From the NCBI GenBank assembly GCA_037176885.1, contig JAWWNJ010000127.1, forward strand, positions 248,001 through 312,000: a stretch of DNA of 64,000 bases, written 5' to 3'. The notes under the pieces were generated by a model. That model made no database searches. It was not told where the DNA came from and saw only the letters and a list, made by a program, of their open reading frames with translations. Shown here piece after piece: positions 1 through 11,140 of the stretch. A program made the translations under genes and the position numbers. The stretch's first letter is position 1, and the number at the start of each line of letters is the position of its first letter. This stretch comes from Favolaschia claudopus. Taxonomy: Eukaryota; Basidiomycota; Agaricomycetes; Agaricales; Mycenaceae.

Positions 1-4
1 CGGA

Positions 5-328
5 CTACTTATATACAAGAGGTGACGTAAGATATGACATAAGTGAGCACAGCATGATGTCTTGGAGACAGAGAACTTCTGCCCAAGTCATAGCTGTGGA
101 GTCCCCTGACAGGTCGATGTGCGTTGACAGTTGATACAATGAGAATATGTACTGATTCGAGATTGAGACTAAGTGGAGTGCGACCGCTTGCGGAGATTCG
201 CCGACTCGGGAAACATCGATTTTCTCTTTGAATTGTTGTTGGTACAGAGTACAGACTGTAGACCCGAATGTAGCAGTGCTAGTGCAAGATAATGCTATGT
301 TAGGTGGAAATATTACCTCCGCTGACAC
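5..328 (-). other. Unassigned open frame at window edge
   Basis: A 107-codon open frame on the minus strand near the left edge. I do not recognise any domain. It contains a plausible GT...AG pair, so it could be one exon of a gene extending out of the window, or chance. No membrane segment, cysteine pattern or repeat is clear. It lies just outside the partial inverted copy of the neighbouring membrane-protein gene. Confidence 0.2.
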
Positions 329-389
329 TCGAGAACTCGAAAGTTGACGGTGATGCGATGGTTTTGGGTGGTCCGTTTTTTTAGTCTTG

Positions 390-526
390 ACCTTCCACCA
401 TGACAGCAGCTACCTTAGACTCGGGAGCGCCGTTGGGCAATACGTGCGTTCGTGACCGCAATTCATACCGTTCTCCGGCTCAAGCAAGCGCAGGATGGGT
501 TCTATGCTCCTCGGTGTCATCTTTAC
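390..526 (+). pseudogene. Inverted partial copy of the 5' end of the DUF6534 gene
   Basis: This stretch is an almost exact reverse complement of about 2714-2850. It contains the same ATG, the same short first exon (reading MTAATLDSG...), the same first intron and the first codons of exon 2 (GSMLLGVIF). Homology stops abruptly after the codons for VIF, so only the start of the gene is copied. The neighbouring gene is therefore flanked on its 3' side by an inverted fragment of its own 5' end. It cannot encode a membrane protein by itself. It could arise from a local inversion/duplication or template switch. Confidence 0.8.
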
Positions 527-735
527 GGGCGAAGGTCAGTTAAAGTGGTCCGTGAACAATATATGTATGTATAACTAATACTCTATACGCGGGAAAAGGT
601 GCTCTAGGGCCGTGCTTTAGCTTTGAGAAAGGGTATGATGGTCGTGCGGCCTATTTTTGGGAGATGTGGACTCTCTCCTAGGTGAAGGCGAAGTGACATT
701 CGAGGAAGACAAGCTAAGCAGCGGAGTCAGGCTCC

Positions 736-2840
736 TCAATCTGAGCACACCGTCAGCAAAAATCCATCGCGAAACGATTGATAATTCAAACGCACCTCGG
801 TCGAAGTAAACGCACTCTTCCTGTCACTATAGCTCCCATCCCCATCCGCATACATCTCAGTCCTCCGATCAATCCTCACCGCAAGCGGCTCATCCCCCGC
901 GCCCGCCGTCGAAACAACATCAATCTCAATATCCCCAGGTCTCACGAAGACGTCGCGCGACAGACGCCGCGTTGCTGCGGCACTTGCACTGCCGTTGCGC
1001 GAGGCCTTTACGTTGATGTGGTGGAGGGGGTTGCTGTCGACGCCGGTAATGCGGCCGCGGATGATGGTGCGGGCGTTGAGGCTCGCGAGAAGGGCGTTGG
1101 AGTACACTTTGGTTAGGAAGCATGTTGGTTGACGTTCAGGGGAGGAGGGAGAGAGATGCTTAGGCTTACTTCGGCCGATGCAAAAGTAGAATGACGCGTA
1201 AATGAGCGTTCTGGGCGAGAGAATGAGCTGTGGAGTGAATTCAGGATTGTGTTGACGTATTCAACGAACTGACGTACCGAAATAAGTGATGCGACTGCGC
1301 ATATGCTGGAAAAAACAACGGATGATCATCGGTTCAGTCAAGCTTTCGTGCGCACAGGCGAAACCATCCGAACCTGGTCAATCTAAATGAAGTAATCCAA
1401 AAGTCAGCGTGAACATGCTAACAGACACTCAAGGCAGACGCGCTTACAGTCCCGTATTAATCGTGAAAGCAATCTGGAGTCGAATCAGCGCCCAAGGCCT
1501 GACGTGGAAAGACTACTGCTTGCTCACCAGTTTGTTTACCATGCTCTTCGTTCTGTAGTATTCGCAATGAGCTGCTGTTATGTGATATAGAAAGAAGGAT
1601 TCAAAACGCACTCGACAGACTCGGGGTTACTTTGGCGCAGCATCAAACACATCATCGCGGTGATGTAGACATCTGCGGCTGCCGATAGTGCGTTGATGGT
1701 GATTGTAAGTGCCTGAACGAGCAAGAGTCGTTACACTGTTCGAGCCGGAGAAGGACAGATGCAAACCGAGATTTGGAGAAGGTCTTGATATGTTTTAAAT
1801 TGCAGACTATACGCGGAATGTCAAATTAAAAGTTCATCGATAAACGGCCAACTCACGCAAGGATGACCCAAGCTTCGGGGGGAAGAAAATCATGAGAAGT
1901 TCATAACTGGCAGAGCGCTGGACATACCGGTACCACATGCGTTTGTGGCGAGGACCAGTACTAACACAAAGCCCGTGGCGAAGTAGTTACGGTGGCTCAC
2001 TTGAATTGGAGAATGAGTGAAGGCAAAGAAAATGTGAATGAATACTTACTCCGCCAGATTCGATACGCGTAGAACCTGTAAGATGTGGGAGTACTGCAGG
2101 AAGTGATGGGATACTACCTGACGTACATTTGAACGAGTCCTGCCGTTAATCCCTAGGACCAGACGTAATTGAATGGGAGCAGAAAAAAAACTTGTTGTGT
2201 CTCACCGTCGGTACTGCCTCGAGGGAGACGCTCCTGCGTTGTGTCAGCGCTTCATGTTCCTCTACCTCGAAGGTGGTACGGCGCACCAGATCATGAGTCT
2301 CAAGGCTTCGCGCTGGCTATGAGTAGGGTGAGATACAGTCGGAAGAGATAGCGGTGCGTCAACCCACTAGTAGTTCGAGATAAGATAATGGTATACTTAT
2401 GATGGCATTAGTTTTCTTTGCTTCAAACGTTAGAGGACGACGCAACAGGTATGCACCACAAGGGATAGGTGGAATGTATCCAGAAAGAGCGTGAGTGTCA
2501 CCTTGGTAGAGTTCAGCTCGCAAACTCAACTGGAATCGGAACAAGCTCAAGGGCTTACGATGACTTTGAGGTAAATAGGATCGCGTTTGTAACCTGCAAA
2601 GTTGTCGAGGGAGACGAAGATTGAGCCTCACGAGTAGACCGACAATGAGTACTGTGCACGTACGCGTGAAGTAGAATAAACACTGCAGCAAACTGATACC
2701 ATACAGGATGGCGCTAAAGATGACACCGAGGAGCATAGAACCCATCCTGCGCTTGCTTGAGCCGGAGAACTGTATGAATTGCGGTCACGAACGCACGTAT
2801 TGCCCAACGGCGCTCCCGAGTCTAAGGTAGCTGCTGTCAT
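736..2840 (-). CDS. DUF6534-family seven-helix membrane protein
   Basis: Multi-exon gene on the minus strand. Exon 1 (2797-2840) encodes MTAATLDSGAPLGNT. An intron (2747-2796, GT...CAG) joins it to GSMLLGVIFSAILYGISLLQ, the usual first helix of this family. Following exons read YKRDPIYLKVI, FYAYRIWR, LSHRNYFATGFVLVLVLATN, then ITINALSAAADVYITAMMCL, RTLIYASFYFCIGR and KVYSNALLASLNARTIIRGR. These are the conserved order and motifs of DUF6534 proteins, which are abundant in Agaricomycetes and of unknown function; a plasma-membrane location is inferred. The C-terminal tail after NARTIIRGR is hydrophilic and ends at 736. About ten small exons are needed and I did not fix every junction. I saw no certain disabling lesion. 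An inverted fragment of its 5' end lies at 390-526. Confidence 0.75.
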
Positions 2841-2850
2841 GGTGGAAGAT

Positions 2851-3299
2851 CGCTGAGTTGCTGTAGTGTTTTTGGGCGAATATTATGGCAACCAAATATA
2901 TGCGCCACCAGGCAGGACCCTGAGAGTTCACACAGTCTAAACTTTTTTTCATTCTTGATCATTCCCTCCGCCCAAACAGAAGAGCGGTCTAACGACGGTG
3001 AGAGTCAAGAAGCAATGAGTAGTTCCTAAATGGGCGTTCGGCGCTGGCCGGCGAGCTGTTTGGATGATTGCCGGACAATCAACCCTGCAATGACCACAAA
3101 TGCACCCACACTTTGCCCACACTTGCACATGAAACGCCGACACGCACGCACGCGCCTGAACGGGTGACAAGGTGGGAGTCCGAGGGACATGAATGCATGA
3201 ATGGGTATGTGCACAATGGTCCACATACATAGGAGGGGAAGCTTGCTTCAGTCCGTACATGCACTTTACTGAAATACTATAGACCAAATACATCCATTC
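2851..3299. other. No gene recognised
   Basis: About 450 bases between the DUF6534 gene and a Helitron remnant. Overlapping minus-strand frames exist (for example 2949-3311) but have no recognisable family features. No repeat or RNA gene seen. Confidence 0.5.
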
Positions 3300-3937
3300 T
3301 ATTCTAAGCACCCATGCAACTGTTGAAAGGGCTCAAAAAACTGAAATTCAGCAAGAATATCCTGGATATCAATTCCGTAAGTCTTGAGTTTGAAGCCTAA
3401 AGCCTCTCTCCGCTCCAAATCAACTCTGAGCATCTGTCGCACTGTAGTTTTATTTGGCTTCTGCAATCTTTCTATGTAGTAAAAAAAGGCGAACGGAGTG
3501 CTAAAGTCCTCATTCACTTGCTAACCGTCAGCTGTTCCAGACCGTCGAAAGATTATGATTTCACACTCCTCGGGGAGTCAAGGCACTCAATTCAGATTGT
3601 GCAGAACGTGGAAAGTTACAAATGTGTCCGCGGTATGCATATTGTCCACCGTGAATTTGCCAGACTTGGGTGAGAGCATGAACAGGAGAGATCAACATCT
3701 CTTCCATCTGTGTAAAGACACCGGATCCATCATGTTGTCTATTGTGAACTTTCGAGGATTACTAGCAGAGCATTTTCGACGCAGACCATTAGCATTAACA
3801 GCAAGCTCAAACCACTTCTCATTGCAAGAGCTACAAACTTGTGCAGTATAACCGGCCAGGATCCTCCGGATGTGGGTCTTCAGCAGTAGGTCTTGGAGCT
3901 GGGGCATTAGCCTGAGCATTTCCTCGTCGTTGAGCAT
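3299..3937 (-). pseudogene. Helitron N-terminal (helitron-like/zinc-finger) remnant
   Basis: Starting at an ATG near 3937 the minus strand reads MLNDEEMLRLMPQLQDLLLK, then HIRRILAGYTAQVCSSC, then NPRKFTIDNMMDP. After a short frame break it reads ALTQVWQIHGGQYAYRGHIC-NFPRSAQ. The order Cys-x2-Cys, 'N..F..DN.MDP', 'LTQV' and 'GGQ.gYrGH..NfP' is typical of the conserved N-terminal part of fungal Helitron RepHel proteins, upstream of the Rep nuclease domain. The remainder contains stops and a separate open frame (3299-3517) that I cannot place. The Rep HUH motif and helicase are absent here, so this is a short decayed fragment. Another Helitron piece (helicase end) lies far away near 52-54 kb on the other strand. 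Confidence 0.65.
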
Positions 3938-3988
3938 TTATTTGTCTTTATTTAAATATTTTGTTGTGCTGGCAGTCAAGTCACCATC

Positions 3989-4808
3989 CTTGAAAAGAGG
4001 GCCAGGCCATCAGTCGCGTGACTTTTGACAGAAAATCACGGGGTCTTTGTCGAGATGTTGAGATCGTGCGAGACGTCGTGAGCGGAGCGAGCGCAGCGGG
4101 GTTTGGGGCGGCCAGCCCCAACAAGCTGTGTGACCGAACGGAGGGAGGTCGGCGAGCGCAGCGAGTCGGCCGTGCCGGAGGCAGGGAGCTAAAGCTTGTC
4201 TGGTGGAATTGGCGGGCAAAGAGGCACGTGACAGGTCACCACTTGGGTCACCACAAGCTTAAGCACCCCGCCTTCGGCAGGGCCGGCTCGCTGCGCTCGC
4301 GTCCCTCCCTACGGCTGGTGCACAGCTTGTCGGGGCTCCGCCCCAAACCCCGCGTGCTTTTTTCTTGCTGGATTGCCGGTGCGCGGCGCCGTCGGGAAAG
4401 TTCGTGGGAACCGGGAGCAACATCTCGACATCCGGCAGCGACATCTCGACATGGTCCCGTGGTTTCCTGTCAAAGTCACGTTACTTTTCACGTGAGCTGA
4501 TCCTTGTGTTTTCATGTACAAGCTTAAGCACCCCACCTTCGGCAGGGCCGGCTCGCTGCGCTCGCGTCCCTACCTACGGGGGGTACACAGCTTGTCGGGG
4601 CTCCGCCCCAAACCCCGCCTGGATTTTTTTTGCTGGATTCCTTGCCCGCGGCGCCGCACTGCCGCTCGCTGCACTCGCCGGCGCGCGGCGCCGGGGACCG
4701 CGTGTGAGTTTCAACATCTCGACAGCCGGTTGTGTTGTAGGATGTTGACAAAACCCCGTGATTTTCTGTCAAAAGTCACGCGACTGATGGCCTGGCCCTC
4801 TTTTCAAG
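3989..4808. mobile_element. 820 bp TIR element, GC-rich interior
   Basis: The left end (CTTGAAAAGAGGGCCAGGCC...) and the right end (...GGCCTGGCCCTCTTTTCAAG) are inverted repeats of about 55 bp that continue through a stretch containing GTGACTTTTGACAGAAAATC. The interior carries repeated GC-rich blocks with 'GGCTCGCTGCGCTCGCGTCC', once inverted, so several open frames there are compositional. No transposase is encoded, so it is a non-autonomous element. The target duplication is not obvious. Confidence 0.8.
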
Positions 4809-4856
4809 TATAGGATAGGATCAGTAACCTGCGGTGACCCCCACGCCGTTAGTACA

Positions 4857-4938
4857 TAGAGTATACTTAGGGTAACCAGCCCGCTCTGGTTACCTTGCTG
4901 GTGACCCCCGCTTAGCTTAGCCGAGGTAACCACCGGAT
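4857..4938 (+). repeat. Dispersed repeat copy 1 (AGTATACTTAGGGTAACCAG)
   Basis: An ~80 bp sequence nearly identical to 14276-14357, containing the palindrome GGTAACCAGCCCGCTCTGGTTACC and a 'GTGACCCCCGC..AGC.TAGCCGAGGTAACCACC' tail. The second copy abuts exactly the outer end of the right palindrome arm. Confidence 0.7.
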
Positions 4939-4939
4939 A

Positions 4940-7658
4940 GTCACGGACTTGTTACAGCTGTTCCGGAATACCTTGGCATGTTCACATTTTTTTGCACGCA
5001 ACTCGCACATTTGATGGACTGATATGATGCACCTTTAAAGGAAAGGATCACCGCGGCTAGCGACGCCTGGCAGCGGCAGCTCATCGGCTACGCACCGGCT
5101 ATGAAACGGGAAGAAGTCCTCGGAAAATGAGAAGAGATGGCAGAAAGCGTCGGGAACAGCGGCATTCGGCCCAAATCTCCATAAATGGTGCATCATATCA
5201 CCTCGATCAAAAGTGCAAAGTGTGCAAAGAAAAATGTGAACATGCCAAGGTATTCCGGAACAGCTGTAAGGGGTTACGTGGAGAAGCGACAAGATCACTG
5301 GCGGAGTCTGAAATTCACTCCATTTGGAAACTCTTCCAAATTGGGAAACTCTGCTAAATCAGGCAACTGCTCCTACTTTCGATACCTCTGAGCATTCTTG
5401 CAACCCTCTGAGCCTCAGAAATATGTTTTCGGGGTACTGTATGCATACTGTGAGGTAAAAAATCTCGTTTCAGCAGCGGTTTGAGGTCAAATCTTCTTTC
5501 ATTGTCGGTGAAAGCATGTTTTTACGCGATTTACAAGCTGTCGGCGGACAGATAGCAAGATATTGCGCGGATCTACTTCAGAAATAAAATCTACCCTGAT
5601 ACAGCTCAGTTTTAGCGGTGAACTTTGCCATCGAGCTCAACGCGAGCGCGCAAGGCTTTCACTGTGTGATGGCCGTCGTGGCGACTTTCCTAGAATGGAT
5701 GCCGTGATCAAGCCGAGTCATCAATTGACGCTTCTCCACGGACCCCCCTCTTAGATCCAAGACTTTATATACGTTTGAACGACTGTCTTCAAAAAAAGTT
5801 TATAAAGTCTTGTTTACGAGACTAACCACCGGAATACACGATTGTACATACTCTCTGGTGATCGGAGAACCGAGTCCGAGGACTCCGAGTATCCGCCAGC
5901 ACACTGCCAGCACGAAGGCGGCAATTGCCGATGTGTGGGAAATTCTGGCTCTGGTGCTATGTCTTGAATAAGAAATCTATTCAAATAATGAGCAAGCGGT
6001 GGATGTAACAACACCGAGAACTTACCCTTCAATGCTCAAGTAGAACAGTTGCAAGACAAGGAATGTTATCCAATATACTGTAGTATTTCGGCGCGGTTCT
6101 GGTGTGTGTTGCATCAAATTTGCTTAAAAGTCAGCAACCCGTTTAAGTTGCTGCCTTTTTTGGAAGCAACCAGAAAAGGCAGGAGCTGTCAATTTGCAAC
6201 CAGAAAAGGGAATGAATGATGGTGGCTGAGCATTATGTAAGACTGGTTCAACTCACAAAACGGCCCAATTTCCATCCATTTCGAAGTATGTTGAAAAATC
6301 TGCGTCTTATCTTGCAGCTACAGTAGCTTAAAGTGTATGGGAGTTTTTTCTGATTTTTCTTAGCCTCCAAATGTCTGGTATATTGAGATTCGGGAGAATT
6401 TCGAGAGAATTTCGTTCTGCCTAGTTGAAAGCAAACAGAGAGCTCTTGTAAGCAGGATAAAAGCAAGCTAAAGTTGTCAAAAACACTGAGGATACCTTAA
6501 AGCTGCATTGAACAACCAATATGTAAGTACACCAAAATCAACCAAAACAGAACCTGCAAATGGAGCTCAATCCACCATTCTTCACAATCGTTTCCGATTC
6601 TTGTGTAGAAGGGTCTAGCTATCTACTTAAACAAGATATGGTTTGCGAAACAATTATCTCATCTATCCGGAGTTCAAAATAAACATCATCATTATTGTCG
6701 GTGTTGATTGTCATCTTTGCGTGCTGACCGTGCAGAATATACAGATACCTCCCTGTGTATATACATACAACAAATAAAGAGGAGCACTATCAGGGCTTGG
6801 TTCAATTCAACTGCGCTGTTCTAGATATTTCCAAAATTCACTATGAATTGTGAGTAAGTATTGCAGTCTTTTTTGTGTTCAGCATATAGAAGAGATACCA
6901 CGGGTATTCAGCTGTATCTCCGACAATAGAATACCTCGAATACCAAACCTCTGCGGGGAATTCACGCTGCATTCAAACAAAACAGCGCTTATAATGGTAT
7001 TCTGCCGGCCGCCGCTTCGACCCCGGCATCTCGGCAACAAGCGAGCATTTCACGAGGGGAAGTTTGCGGCGCAGCCGCGAAATTTTTGTCCAAAGTACAT
7101 CCAGATTCCTTGAAATTCTCCCCTTTCCCTTTCCTTCTCTTTCCTTTTTTGGACATTTTTTTGCAATTCTTTTAGGCAGCAACACACACCGTAACCGAGC
7201 CAGTATTTCCTTCATTTTGTCACTTGTCACAAGGCCCAAAAACGACGAAAATTTTTGTGAGTCACAGCGTCACGAGGGTTCGATACGAATGATCCCCCAA
7301 AGTCACACGAATTTTTGCCTGTTTTCGGCCCAAAATGGGGGTAAAAAAACGAAAATTTTCGTAAGTCACACCGGTCCGGGCCCCCATACGAAAGATCAAG
7401 TTCGTATGAGATGTTACACCCCAAATCGGCTTACGAATTGAACAAAATACTACAGTATGGGGTCCTTCACCGCACCTCCACTACACCCCCTTACTTCATC
7501 GATGATCTGGGACACCTACACGCCGTCGATCTGACTGGCGTCCAAATCCTTTCAATATGAGGAAAAGGAGTCCAACGGATTTATTGGAGAAAAAATTTTG
7601 AACTGGTCTTTTTGACTATGACGATCCGTTCCGCTGCAACGTAGTCATTTCCCATGCA
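4940..7658. other. Long stretch with no recognised gene
   Basis: About 2.7 kb of AT-rich sequence with short open frames in all frames and no family resemblance that I can defend. A related 'ACTAACCACCGGAATAC' motif occurs near 5821. At 7240-7430 there are imperfect repeats of 'CGAAAATTTTTGTGAGTCACA'-like blocks, possibly a decayed MITE. Confidence 0.5.
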
Positions 7659-8368
7659 CATATAGCCAAAGGAATAGGTTGCGATCCATGCCTTTGAGCA
7701 CCGCTGAAAAGGCCCAATATGGCCTTGTAACACTTTATAAAGTTCCCTGCCAACCTTATTAGACCTTTTATAAGGCTGTAAGGTGCTGCAATGCCTTATA
7801 AGCCTTTTTTGATTTTTTCCGACAATCCGCAATGATACCTCAGTGTGACAGCGAGACCGTTGAAGAGCAAAGACATCAAACATATACTGAACAAAGAAAA
7901 GCGCCAGAGTGTTTAGAAAGCGTTGAAATTGCATTGTTGGGCCCAAAATGCTGGCATAGAGCTCAAGATTGCGGCCATTTGAAGAAGGGTGTGCTGGGGG
8001 ATTGCCGAAGGTTCGGTGCTGCCTAGACACAATGTAGAGGATCCTGGGACTTCAGAAGTAACAGAGGCGAAGGTAGAGGGTCGCATTATTGAGTGCATAT
8101 GCGCCGGTGGAACAGCTCTTCATCCATCGGCTACTTTTAAAAGTCGAGAACTGTGGATGGAGAAAGATTTTTGCTTCGGCCACAGCTGCGCGTCTGGACA
8201 ATCCAGGCAGGCGTTCTCATTCTTGATGATCACAAATCACACTGTCACTGGCCATTCGTGTATTTTGCTCAAAAGCATCGTTTTCTCATCTTGTGTCTCC
8301 CGTCTCATACTACATACGCATTTATTGCACCTGATCAGGACCTTTTGTTGAGCACAGAAAGCAAAAAT
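7659..8368. other. Outer arm segment, no gene recognised
   Basis: This lies downstream of the left H3-like gene and is mirrored at 13566-14275. It contains several 'CCTTATAA'/'TTATAAGG' blocks in both orientations, suggesting a decayed fold-back repeat. Open frames here are not recognisable as proteins. Confidence 0.5.
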
Positions 8369-8932
8369 TCATGACCGCTCCCCGCGCAATCGACGAGCAA
8401 GGGCAAGATCTTTAGGCTGGATGGTGACACGTTTGGCATGAATGGCAGCCAAGTTGGCGTCCCCGAAGAGCGAAACGAGGTAAGTCTCGGCGGCCTCCTG
8501 GAGAGCCATGACGGCGGAGGATTGAAAGCGGAGGTCAATCTGGAAAGCAAAGATAAGGCAATGGTCAACATGAAGAGGAGTGCCGGACGCACTTTGAAAT
8601 CTTGCGCGATTTCACGGACGAGACGTTGGAAGGGGAGCTTGCGTATGAGGAGCTCAGTTGATTTTTGGTAGCGACGGATTTCACGCAAGGCGACAGTGCC
8701 CGGCCGGAACCGATGGCGCTTCTTGACACCACCGATTGCGTTCTGCGAGGGTATGTGAGGGGAATAAAAACGACGAAGACGACGGACAGTAGTGGATTCA
8801 TTGGCGGCAGTGGACTTGGCGTCGAGTTGCTTCCTGGGTGCCTTACCACCATTACTCTTGCGAGCTGAGGAGAGATTAGATAAGGGGAGATCAAGAGGAA
8901 GCTAAAATACCGGTTTGCTTAGTGCGGGCCAT
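8369..8932 (-). CDS. Histone H3-like protein, left-arm copy
   Basis: Mirror image of the right-arm gene at 13002-13565, with the same four exons: 8932-8911, 8864-8788, 8742-8593 and 8539-8369. Splicing gives a 139-residue protein starting [20 protein letters not shown] and ending with the H3 C-terminus [13 protein letters not shown] saw no difference from the right-arm copy. See that entry for domain and tail details. It reads outward (leftward) from the palindrome centre. The two genes are about 4.07 kb apart, with promoters facing the centre and diverging transcription. Confidence 0.85.
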
Positions 8933-9090
8933 CGAAAGGTAGTTGGATGTCAGTTGAGTGTGAATGTGAGCGGGAAGTGAGTGCAGACGAACAATTGTCC
9001 GGACTATTTATTGAAGACGGGCATCCGATTCCCCACCGCCCGAGACAGCAGCTTTGTCTTTGTTAAGTTTATTGAGTAGGCAAACGAAAG

Positions 9091-9315
9091 TAGGACCGAT
9101 GATAATATGGGTCAAGGCCTGATGCAAATCCTGACGGAAATCGGAGATTTTGGCGATTTGGCCTGTACGAAATCCTGAAAGCCCGCTGACGATTTTAGAA
9201 ATTTTGGGTCCAGGCCTGTGTGAATCCTGACTTTTTCATTGAATTTTGGCCACAAAAATCCTGACTTTTTGCCTCCGAAAAAATCAGGTCTTCATGGGGA
9301 CTATCATCGGTCCTA
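9091..9315. mobile_element. 225 bp MITE, left-arm copy
   Basis: Ends are the inverted 14-mer TAGGACCGATGATA, flanked by the direct repeat CTTTCG (read on the minus strand). The interior is built of repeated 'GTCAGGATTT...CAGGCC' blocks. It is identical to 12619-12843, so it inserted before the arm was duplicated. Related sequence with the same blocks lies at about 58430-58850. Confidence 0.85.
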
Positions 9316-9483
9316 CGAAAGTGTGGCGACGAATAGCCCTCCGAGAATAGCTGCTTGTTGTGAGTCTGACAATAGTTTATACTGTGAGAGATTCACCTGC
9401 GCGGCCCTGGTCTGCTGCTGCCTCGGACCCGCAGATGCCGCTTTCGACGCGGCTGTCTTTCGACGATTTTCAGTGTTATTCAT
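9313..9483 (-). pseudogene. Small ORF with possible membrane segment, MITE-interrupted (left)
   Basis: Mirror of 12451-12621. It starts MNNTENRRKTAASKAAS, is glutamine/alanine-rich, and ends with hydrophobic AAILGGLFVATLS directly at the MITE. See the right-arm copy for the effect of removing the MITE. Unknown function. Confidence 0.4.
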
Positions 9484-9756
9484 TGTCGTAGGGAGGATAG
9501 CCAGAGAAGACGATAAGACGACGAGAAGAGGGGAAGGAGTGCGGACCGATGGCTCGGGTATCAAACGGCACGCTCGGCCGGCTGCTCTAAAGGATGGGTG
9601 AACAATGGATATGACACAAAATGATTAGGGCGTTTCACGACCCCTTCTATCGCCGTTTTATCGTGTTTTTCTTTTGCTCTTTTATGTACATAATTTATTG
9701 CAGAAAATGGCCCATAAAACGCTCATAAAACGCCTGCTCGTGAACCCCCTCTTTTT

Positions 9757-10164
9757 TTGAGTCGTTTTTTGCACCGTTCGGCCTGTAAGGCTCCTCTATT
9801 CCTGTGCCAGTCCTCCTTTCACACAGCCCGTATGCCGCGCGTTCCTCTGCGGCAAAAACTTCTCCAAAATGCATTCCTCCACGCTCGGAGACTGCAGTTC
9901 TGGCGCCGTCGTAAGCGGGCACGACAGAAGCAAGAGGGGGAGGAGGAAACGATGATGAATGCACTTGACATCGACGACGACCTCTTCCTCAAGGACGACG
10001 ACAACTCGGAGTCACACAGCGACACCTCCTCAATTTTCTCCGTCTCGTCGATGTCATTTATCTCGTTCTCCGACTCCGCAGAGTCGTCTGCTTCTGATTC
10101 TGATCACTCGGACAACTCAGATACGCTTGACCACTATTATGCTACTGTACTATTTCGACCGTAG
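9757..10164 (+). CDS. Acidic low-complexity protein, left-arm copy
   Basis: Open frame of 135 codons; an internal start at MPRVPLRQKLLQ is equally possible. It has a basic segment (RRLQFWRRRKRARQK) followed by Asp/Ser-rich runs (LDIDDDLFLKDDD and SASDSDHSDNSDTLDHYY). The layout (MPR-start, Arg-rich then acidic) resembles the N-terminal part of basidiomycete Harbinger-type transposases as I recall them, but no DDE domain follows, because a MITE begins about 45 bp after the stop. Treat as unknown or a truncated transposase. Identical copy on the other arm at 11770-12177. Confidence 0.4.
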   Translation: MSRFLHRSACKAPLFLCQSSFHTARMPRVPLRQKLLQNAFLHARRLQFWRRRKRARQKQEGEEETMMNALDIDDDLFLKDDDNSESHSDTSSIFSVSSMSFISFSDSAESSASDSDHSDNSDTLDHYYATVLFRP

Positions 10165-10207
10165 ATTCAAGTAACGCGTCACATCGACCTTTGAATTGAA
10201 GCTACTA

Positions 10208-10682
10208 CAGTCGTCACTGTCCTAACCCATACCTCTGATAACCCATACTCTGCTGTAACCCATACTTTTTTGGCCCCACCAAGTTGGTTTGCAGTCAAAT
10301 GGAGGCCATAACCCATAACTCTCTCATACCCCATAATCCATACCTTCTGCGAAGGTCATAACCCATGAGATTTCTATATCGGGCCCTTCAACCGGCATGG
10401 TTTGGGATGATTTTACCTTGATTTTATCTGCAAAGTTGTAAGATGCACCGAAATCACCCATATTTACGCCAAATCCGAGTTGATGGGCCATTTTACCACT
10501 GTTCATGCACCTGGTCATGCACGATCATGGATGAGGTAAGTGTTCCCGCGCCCCACATATAGTAATATCTCACGGAAAACGTGACCTAACACTGCCTCTG
10601 ATCCCCTTTGAAAGCCATACACTGTGATAACCCATACCCTGAGGTGTATCCCGAGGGCTATGTGTTATGACAGTGACGACTG
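10208..10682. mobile_element. 475 bp TA-flanked MITE with TAACCCATA repeats (left)
   Basis: It starts TA-CAGTCGTCACTGTC(C)TAACCCATA and ends with the inverted ...TATGACAGTGACGACTG-TA. A TA target duplication and CAG terminus suggest a Tc1/mariner-type non-autonomous element. The interior has about eight scattered copies of 'TAACCCATA'. Mirrored at 11252-11726. Confidence 0.75.
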
Positions 10683-10793
10683 TAGCAGTTACCCATGCTA
10701 CGCTACGGTGTGACTCATCATGCAAATTACAGCGAAAGCGAGAAAAAGTTGTAGTTGTTACAGAGTGAATATACATACATTAATAAAGTTCAT

Positions 10794-11140
10794 TTAGTGT
10801 CTGTTAGTGGAACCCCCTGCGCGACGACCGGTGGAAGTCCCTTCACCCCGGTCTTCCAGCCCATTTGATACATCGAGCTTGCGTCTCTTGGGGTTTGGCT
10901 CAGATGCGTGATGTCTGTTCTCCGAAAAACCCAGTAAATTTGGGGCGCACAGGAGTACTGTTGTTGACTTTAACAGTACTCCTGTGCGCCCCAAATTTAC
11001 TGGGTTTTTCGGAGAACAGACATCACGCATCTGAGCCAAACCCCAAGAGACGCAAGCTCGATGTATCAAATGGGCTGGAAGACCGGGGTGAAGGGACTTC
11101 CACCGGTCGTCGCGCAGGGGGTTCCACTAACAGACACTAA
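10794..11140 (+). other. Palindrome centre with C-terminal ORF fragments reading outward
   Basis: From the 9 nt spacer outward, each arm encodes the same tail, ending ...HASEPNPKRRKLDVSNG...GGSTNRH and a stop (right copy to 11140, left copy to 10794). PNPKRRKLD looks like a monopartite nuclear localisation signal. The reading frame runs through the symmetry centre, so its N-terminal part is an artefact of the junction. It is probably the 3' exon of a gene cut at the inversion point. Confidence 0.5.

Noticed and set aside
4365..4813. Several 80-160 codon frames in 4.0-4.8 kb
   Set aside because: They fall inside a GC-rich TIR element and appear in all frames and both strands.
8438..8894. Other frames overlapping the H3-like gene (both arms)
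   Set aside because: They arise from H3 exons and introns read in the wrong frame or strand.
10200..10690. TAACCC-like repeats suggesting an interstitial telomere
   Set aside because: The unit is TAACCCATA within a TIR element and not in uninterrupted tandem arrays; it does not match the fungal telomere repeat TTAGGG/CCCTAA.
10865..11140. 91-codon ORF spanning the palindrome centre
   Set aside because: Its first half is the reverse complement of the second half, so the fused protein is an artefact of the inversion; only the outward-reading tail may be real.
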